A program made the translations under genes and the position numbers. From Erysipelotrichaceae bacterium (lineage in GTDB: Bacteria > Bacillota_I > Bacilli_A > Erysipelotrichales > Erysipelotrichaceae), in the NCBI GenBank assembly GCA_021209625.1, contig JAJOHZ010000029.1, positions 1 to 35,710 of the forward strand: 35,710 nt of DNA, in the 5' to 3' direction. The notes under the pieces are model-generated. The model searched no databases and was not told the DNA's origin. It saw only the letters and a program-made list of their open reading frames with translations. Below, piece by piece: positions 32,397-35,710 of this stretch (position 1 is the stretch's first letter; every line of letters starts with the position of its first letter).

Positions 32397-33650
32397 ATGA
32401 AATTAGCCATCATTGCGGATGATTTTACAGGATCCAATGATACTGGAGTGCAGTTTGCGAAAAAGGGATTAAGAACAGTAGTGACCACTCATCTTGATGA
32501 GTTAGGAGAGAACATCTTAAATGCGGAAGTGGCGGTTATTGATACCGAAAGTCGTTTTGATACCCAAGAGAAGGCGTATCAAAAAGTGTTTGAGGTTTCA
32601 AAGAAATTAAGCGACCATTCGATTCCTTTTGTTTATAAGAAATTAGATTCCACTTTCAAAGGTAATGTGGGTGCTGAGATTGCAGCATGCATGGAAGGCT
32701 TTGGATATGATTTTGCGATACTCATTCCTGCACTTCCTTCCAATGGTCGTCAGACCATTGAAGGTAATGTGGTGGTAAACAACACTTTACTTCATTTAAC
32801 TGAAGTGGCCAATGATCCAAAGACCCCTGTGAAGCAATCGTACATTCCAGATATTCTATCAGTACAGACACAAAAGAAATCGTTGGTGGTGGTTAAACCC
32901 AATCATGGTTATGATGTCTTGGAGGTGGTGGAACTCATTAAACACCATCGCACATCTGGAGTTGAAGTGTTGATTTTTGATGCACATGATAATGAAGATT
33001 TGAAACATTTAGCGGCAGCTTTAAGGGTGTATAATGAGAGATGTTTAATCGTAGGGACTGCAGGTTTAGCTGAGTTTTTAACGGATGCCTTACAACTTAA
33101 ATCTCGTCGTTGTGTTTTATCCATCATTGGCAGTGTCAGTGATGTGACTCGTCAACAAATCGAGTATGCAACAAAACATCATCAACTCATGATTGTGGAC
33201 TATTCTATTGAAGCCATGCATGATGAAGCACTCAGTCATGAGTTGATTGCTCAAGTAGTGAAAGAATTAAAGAGTGGGGGTCATGTGGTGGTCAGAACCG
33301 CGGGTTCGAAAGAGGATGTGCTGAAAGCACAAGCTAAAGCGAAAGAATTAGGGTTAACCCCATTTGAAATGAGCGATCGTATTGCGGAGAAATTGGGTGA
33401 TTTAACCTCGCGTGTCGTGGATGAAGCGAGTGATGTGCTTAGTGGTATTTATATTACAGGAGGGGATACCCTCATTAAGATAGCTAAGCATTTAGGGATT
33501 GAAGGAATGGTCATCGTGAAGGAAGTGCTTCCTGCGATTCCTTTAGGACGTTTCATTTCTTCAAAGTATCAAGACATTAATATTGTGACTAAAGCAGGTG
33601 GTTTTGGGAAGGTGGAAGCCTTCGAAGTCATATTAAACGAATTGAGGTAA
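32397..33650 (+). CDS. dtnK: DUF1537 four-carbon acid-sugar kinase (threonate/erythronate kinase)
   Basis: 417 residues. The N-terminal domain begins LAIIADDFTGSNDTGVQFAKKG, the signature acid-sugar-binding strand-loop, and contains FVYKKLDSTFKGNVGAEI and LIPALPSNGRQTIEGNVVVN. The C-terminal nucleotide-binding domain has GIYITGGDTLIKIAKHLG and the final TKAGGFGKVEAF. DUF1537 enzymes phosphorylate C4 acid sugars at O4. Adjacent PdxA2 fits D-threonate or D-erythronate kinase; OtnK-type kinases would instead need an OtnC aldolase, absent here. The start follows GAGGTG. The gene ends four bases before pdxA2. Confidence 0.88.
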   Translation: MKLAIIADDFTGSNDTGVQFAKKGLRTVVTTHLDELGENILNAEVAVIDTESRFDTQEKAYQKVFEVSKKLSDHSIPFVYKKLDSTFKGNVGAEIAACMEGFGYDFAILIPALPSNGRQTIEGNVVVNNTLLHLTEVANDPKTPVKQSYIPDILSVQTQKKSLVVVKPNHGYDVLEVVELIKHHRTSGVEVLIFDAHDNEDLKHLAAALRVYNERCLIVGTAGLAEFLTDALQLKSRRCVLSIIGSVSDVTRQQIEYATKHHQLMIVDYSIEAMHDEALSHELIAQVVKELKSGGHVVVRTAGSKEDVLKAQAKAKELGLTPFEMSDRIAEKLGDLTSRVVDEASDVLSGIYITGGDTLIKIAKHLGIEGMVIVKEVLPAIPLGRFISSKYQDINIVTKAGGFGKVEAFEVILNELR

Positions 33651-33654
33651 AACA

Positions 33655-34638
33655 ATGAACAACAAACCAATTATTTTAACCATGGGAGATCCTGCAGGGA
33701 TTGGACCAGAAGTCATTCTTCAAAGCTTTAAAAAACCAGAAGTGAATTCACTTCCAGTGGTGGTTTTTGGTGACTTTGAAGTGATGGCGTTGTTCAAGCA
33801 ATTACTGAACATCACAGAGTTTGAATTGAAAGCATTGTCTTCGATTGAAGAAGCCTCTTTTGATGCTCATGTGTTGAATGTCGTGGACTTCAAGAACATA
33901 GACATGGCTTCCTATAAGATGGGTGAAGTGAGTCGTATGTGTGGACAAGCTGCGTTTGAATACGTGATCGCATCCATTAAGGCTGTGCAAGCAGGGCTTG
34001 CCCGTGGAGTGACCACAGCACCACTTAACAAAGAAGCGATGCATTTAGCAGGTCATTATTACCCAGGACATACTGAAATCTTTGCAGAATACAGTGGTTC
34101 AAGTGATTATGCGATGATGTTGTATGATGAAAAATTATCCGTGATTCATGTTTCCACTCACATCTCTTTATCTCAAGCGATTTCAACGTTGACTCAAAAA
34201 CGAGTTGAACAAGTCATTGAACTGGCTGGTGTGAATGTTGAGAAGATTAAAGGGCGAAAAGCAAAGATTGCGGTAGCAGGATTGAATCCTCATGCGAGTG
34301 AAAATGGATTGTTTGGTGATCAAGAAGAAAAGATCATTACACCTGCGATTGAAGCCATGAAGTCAAAGTGTGATGTGATTGGTCCTATTTCACCTGATAC
34401 CGTGTTTGTGAGAGGACTAAAGAAAGACTTTGATATTGTGGTGGCCATGTATCATGATCAAGGGCATATTCCTTTCAAGTTATATGCGTTTGATTCAGGA
34501 GTGAATACTTCTGTAGGACTTCCTATTGTTCGTACCTCAGTGGATCATGGTACTGCCTTTGATATTGCGGGACAAGGGATTGCAGGGGATAGCAGTATGG
34601 TTGCCGCGATTTTATTGGCAAATAAACTAAGCCTATAA
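33655..34638 (+). CDS. pdxA2: PdxA2-type 4-phospho-threonate/erythronate dehydrogenase
   Basis: 327 residues of the PdxA family. MGDPAGIGPEVIL begins the fold; the three metal-binding histidines lie in YYPGHTEIFAE, YHDQGHIPFK and TSVDHGTAFDIAG; TTAPLNKEAM and GLNPHASENGLFGDQE are further family blocks. In acid-sugar operons this enzyme oxidises the 4-phospho-tetronate with NAD, and spontaneous decarboxylation yields dihydroxyacetone phosphate. Vitamin B6 synthesis is unlikely because no pdxJ or other pdx gene is near and the gene is four bases after a DUF1537 kinase. Confidence 0.9.
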   Translation: MNNKPIILTMGDPAGIGPEVILQSFKKPEVNSLPVVVFGDFEVMALFKQLLNITEFELKALSSIEEASFDAHVLNVVDFKNIDMASYKMGEVSRMCGQAAFEYVIASIKAVQAGLARGVTTAPLNKEAMHLAGHYYPGHTEIFAEYSGSSDYAMMLYDEKLSVIHVSTHISLSQAISTLTQKRVEQVIELAGVNVEKIKGRKAKIAVAGLNPHASENGLFGDQEEKIITPAIEAMKSKCDVIGPISPDTVFVRGLKKDFDIVVAMYHDQGHIPFKLYAFDSGVNTSVGLPIVRTSVDHGTAFDIAGQGIAGDSSMVAAILLANKLSL

Positions 34639-34644
34639 TATAAT
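34615..34644 (+). promoter_or_regulatory. Promoter for the DeoR regulator
   Basis: TTGGCA (34615-34620) inside the end of pdxA2, an 18-base spacer and TATAAT (34639-34644), overlapping a second TATAAT at 34634-34639. It would allow regulator synthesis independent of the operon. Confidence 0.6.
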
Positions 34645-34671
34645 CATATCAAAGAAGATTGAGGTGTTCCT

Positions 34672-35427
34672 TTGATTGAGAAATTAAACAAGATACAAGA
34701 GTATATCTTTGCGCACAAACAAGTCAGTTTAAAGGATTTGATGGAGGTCTTTGAGTTATCGGAAAGTACAGTACGACGTTACATTAATAAACTGGAAGAA
34801 CAAGATCTTATTCGTAAAGAGTATGGGTATGTCTTGGCTAATACCAATGATAACTTAGTGAACATTAAAGCACGCATCGATTATCTATCTAGTGAGAAGC
34901 AAAAGATTTCTCAACTGGCTTCTTTTTACATTCATGATGGGGATACCATATTTGTGGATTCAGGGACCACCCACATGCATTTAACGCAGTGGTTAAAAGA
35001 CAAGAAGGATGTCACTGTAGTGACTAATAATCTTTTGTTTGCGATTAAAGCCGTGGACGAAGATATACCATGTGAGGTGATCCTAATGCATGGTTCAGTG
35101 AACAAGAAAACCATCTCTGTCTCAGGAGATGCCTCCATTAGATTATTGGATGAGTTTTACTTTGATGCTTGTTTCATTACAGTGAGTGGGATTTCACTTA
35201 CTAATGGTTGTTCAAACAGAACATCTCCTGAAGCACAGATAAAACGAAAAATATTAAGTAGAAGTAAACTAAAGGTACTGATGGCTGATAATTCGAAGTT
35301 TGATCATGTCTTTCCTTTCTCATTTGGAAAGATCAATGATTTTGATGTGATTCTCACTAATGAAAGGCCTTCCCTTGAATACTTAGAAGAAGTGAAAGCA
35401 GGGAAGACAAGGATAGTGTGGGAGTAA
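34672..35427 (+). CDS. DeoR-family transcriptional regulator
   Basis: 251 residues from a TTG start preceded by GAGG. The N-terminal winged HTH (VSLKDLMEVFELSESTVRRYINKLEEQDLIRKEYGYVLA) is followed by the DeoR sensor domain with its hallmarks IHDGDTIFVDSGTTHMHL, VTVVTNNLLFAI, LMHGSVNKKTISVSGDAS and VLMADNSKFD. The sensor domain resembles phosphosugar isomerases and binds a phosphorylated intermediate. Its position at the end of the kdgT-kinase-pdxA2 set suggests it represses that operon, with 4-phospho-tetronate or a related compound as inducer; candidate sites are the inverted repeats at 31229 and 31336. Confidence 0.9.
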   Translation: MIEKLNKIQEYIFAHKQVSLKDLMEVFELSESTVRRYINKLEEQDLIRKEYGYVLANTNDNLVNIKARIDYLSSEKQKISQLASFYIHDGDTIFVDSGTTHMHLTQWLKDKKDVTVVTNNLLFAIKAVDEDIPCEVILMHGSVNKKTISVSGDASIRLLDEFYFDACFITVSGISLTNGCSNRTSPEAQIKRKILSRSKLKVLMADNSKFDHVFPFSFGKINDFDVILTNERPSLEYLEEVKAGKTRIVWE

Positions 35428-35602
35428 GACATAACGTAAAACTTAATTACTTGACAATTTTAAAATAATAAGAATTATATAGGTATTTTAATGATGTGAT
35501 GTACATGGATTAAGAGCTTTTTTCTTCGATTATTATTTTTCTATATTATTGATTTATTGACTAATTAGTTCACAGACATAATGATTGAAATACAATTTAA
35601 AA

Positions 35603-35710
35603 TTACTCGGGTTGTTCTGGGTACAGCCGTTTGATCGTGACATCCTGAGCCTTGTCATTTGCAAGTCGCAGATTGCGCACCGAACTCTCAAGCGCTTTCT
35701 TGGTTTTTTG
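35603..35710 (-). CDS. Partial reading frame (C-terminus) in foreign-looking right end
   Basis: On the minus strand an open frame enters from the right edge and ends KRLYPEQPE at a TAA (35603-35605). It encodes about 35 residues that look helical and Arg/Lys/Leu-rich. Like the left end, this piece is richer in GC than the AT-rich 170 bases beside it. No family is recognised. It runs in the same direction as the left-end frame, so the two could be neighbours in one foreign locus with the interior inserted between them, or simply unrelated chimeric ends. Confidence 0.35.
   Translation of the reverse strand, partial: QKTKKALESSVRNLRLANDKAQDVTIKRLYPEQPE

Noticed and set aside
33655-34638. PdxA of pyridoxal phosphate synthesis
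   Set aside because: No pdxJ or other pathway gene is present and the gene is four bases after a DUF1537 kinase in an acid-sugar operon.
1-35710. Mycoplasma-type code (TGA as Trp)
   Set aside because: Several genes end cleanly at TGA with correct family C-termini (lipoprotein amylase, UBA/DUF4342 protein, oxidoreductase) and Trp is encoded by TGG.
1-35710. tRNA, rRNA, transposase or integrase genes
   Set aside because: None was recognised on either strand; the two GC-rich ends are too short to assign.

Overview
The window looks like one stretch of a low-to-moderate GC, Gram-positive-type bacterial chromosome, probably Erysipelotrichia or another Bacillota lineage near the Mollicutes. The reasons are purine-rich AAGGAG ribosome sites, frequent TTG/GTG starts, lipoproteins, CcpA-type cre boxes, a LipL-like lipoyl transferase, SorC, DeoR and PucR-type regulators, and no outer-membrane genes. 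TGA is used as a stop, so the code is standard. The lineage is inferred and no rRNA or tRNA is present. The outer ~120 bases on the left and ~105 on the right are visibly richer in GC, carry outward-running partial reading frames and do not match the interior; they may be chimeric ends or an insertion boundary.

Region 1 (about 120-9775) is an alpha-glucan locus: the C-terminal part of a sugar-binding ABC lipoprotein, a GH13 alpha-glucosidase, a GH13 surface lipoprotein, a PucR-type HTH regulator, an MsmK/UgpC-type ATPase and another GH13 enzyme. Convergent to these are a Thermotoga-type maltosyltransferase and a small helical protein with a HEPN-like RNxxxH motif. The ABC permease genes are not in the window.

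Region 2 (9838-22042) is the most interesting part. A glucitol-type PTS (GutM, IIC, IIBC) diverges from a SAF-domain oxidoreductase related to the DXR-like (DRL) reductoisomerases, which is overlapped by the PTS IIA gene. Next come a LipL-like transferase, a SorC-type regulator and a long operon of lpdA, an acetoin-dehydrogenase-type E1 alpha, E1 beta and E2, and a split transketolase. Five copies of an ACATTTGT-centred operator-like motif link the PTS/oxidoreductase promoters to the regulator/dehydrogenase operon. I infer one pathway importing a branched tetritol (2-C-methylerythritol or apiitol are candidates) as its phosphate, rearranging it to a ketopentose phosphate and cleaving that with thiamine enzymes.

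Region 3 (22200-30819) is mixed: a ZIP metal transporter, an LPG-synthase-type membrane protein, a UBA/DUF4342 membrane protein overlapping a two-component system, a PaaK-like adenylate-forming ligase overlapping a membrane acyltransferase, a GNAT acetyltransferase behind a 23-bp direct repeat, and a Cys/Glu-rich lipoprotein.

Region 4 (30893-35427) holds a 42-residue membrane peptide and an acid-sugar operon: a KdgT-type permease, a DUF1537 kinase, a PdxA2-type dehydrogenase and a DeoR regulator. It is consistent with threonate/erythronate catabolism to dihydroxyacetone phosphate, with a cre box between the -35 and -10.

Four genes (gutM, the PTS IIC gene, the PaaK-like ligase and kdgT) each appear broken by a single-base shift. 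Three of the four shifts lie in or beside homopolymers, so consensus errors are the leading explanation, although the gutM break forms a neat ATGA overlap.
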